A DNA stretch of 52,111 nucleotides from Cryomorphaceae bacterium (GTDB lineage: Bacteria > Bacteroidota > Bacteroidia > Flavobacteriales > Schleiferiaceae). Every line of letters starts with the position of its first letter. Position 1 is the first letter of the stretch. Positions 51,976 through 52,111 of this stretch are shown here, piece after piece. The stretch is from the NCBI GenBank assembly GCA_020832345.1, contig JAFIEY010000232.1:1-52111 (forward strand), in the 5' to 3' direction. A program made the translations under genes and the position numbers. Below the pieces are notes generated by a model. That model did no database searches. It saw only the letters and a list, made by a program, of their open reading frames with translations, and was not told the origin of the DNA.

Positions 51976-52111
51976 TGTGTCTGCTCTAAAAAGTCCCTTT
52001 CTGCCAAAATCTTCCTTGTCGGTAGATTTTTGAATCCTCACTAACAGCTGGTTAGCTCCGGTTCAAAAACTCCCTAGATTTTGATTGAAATCATCCTTTT
52101 TAGAGTGGACT
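51976..52111 (+). mobile_element. TGAGTC palindromic element, copy I (truncated by window edge)
   Basis: The left end TGTGTCTGCTCTAAAAAG is near consensus. The copy has the full loop with CTAACAGCTGGTTAG and the CTCCCTAG segment, and ends ...AGAGTGGACT at the last base, two bases short of the expected end. The bases before it (51972-51975) are ATCA, which should be the left target duplication. Confidence 0.9.

Noticed and set aside
1-52111. tRNA, rRNA or riboswitch genes
   Set aside because: None recognised by eye on either strand. A covariance-model search could still find one in the intergenic gaps.

Overview
The window looks like a chromosomal segment of a Bacteroidota bacterium, most likely Flavobacteriales or a close relative; I cannot fix the genus. 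The evidence is a type IX secretion (T9SS) sorting domain, a PorV/PorQ-like protein, a TonB-dependent receptor with an N-terminal carboxypeptidase-regulatory-like domain, several OmpA-type and lipoprotein genes, a fused E1 alpha-beta 2-oxoacid dehydrogenase, a DnaJ with only two zinc motifs, and repeated TAnnTTTG promoter elements. No rRNA, tRNA, CRISPR array, phage or transposase gene was seen. Layout: 1-3.5 kb is AT-rich and accessory-like. It holds the tail of an upstream gene, an OmpA-family gene, a toxin-antitoxin pair with a broken toxin, and five copies of a short palindromic repeat. 3.5-8.1 kb (minus strand) holds a small lipoprotein, then Ppx/GppA, MscS and a two-gene NatAB-like ABC exporter packed as an operon. 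8.1-15.1 kb holds an Old Yellow Enzyme oxidoreductase, OmpA and beta-barrel proteins, purK-purE, two related outer-membrane proteins, a SprT-like protein and a 42-residue lipoprotein. 15.2-26.1 kb (plus strand) holds MlaE-MlaF, a double-OmpA protein, a membrane patatin, pyrH-frr, a large membrane protein, purB, an aspartoacylase-like hydrolase and an RdgB-type pyrophosphatase. 26.0-37.0 kb (minus) is a six-gene cell-surface cluster. 37.1-39.7 kb holds ppk1 and a SixA-like phosphatase. 39.9-52.1 kb holds a secreted beta-propeller-like protein, mutS, a SpoU methyltransferase, dnaJ-grpE, a LolD-type ATPase, a family 2 glycosyltransferase, the fused E1 enzyme and an RsmB-like rRNA methyltransferase. 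The most interesting signal is a repeat family described here from sequence alone: nine non-autonomous, palindromic, MITE-like elements of 57-144 bp. Their terminal inverted repeats are close to TGAGTCTGCTCTAAAAAG. Five copies are flanked by perfect 4-bp target duplications (AAAT, ATTA, ATGT, AGAT, TAGA). One copy interrupts a PIN-domain toxin gene, and removing it plus one duplication restores the frame exactly. Most of the others sit at or just after stop codons. All four convergent gene pairs in the window that have a real gap carry one, and none of the six divergent gaps does. The copies fall into two subfamilies whose terminal repeats differ by a compensating base pair. The elements are mobile in origin and may now act as two-way 3'-end hairpins. 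Functionally the rest is mostly housekeeping (nucleotide synthesis, ribosome recycling, chaperones, mismatch repair, polyphosphate) mixed with envelope functions.
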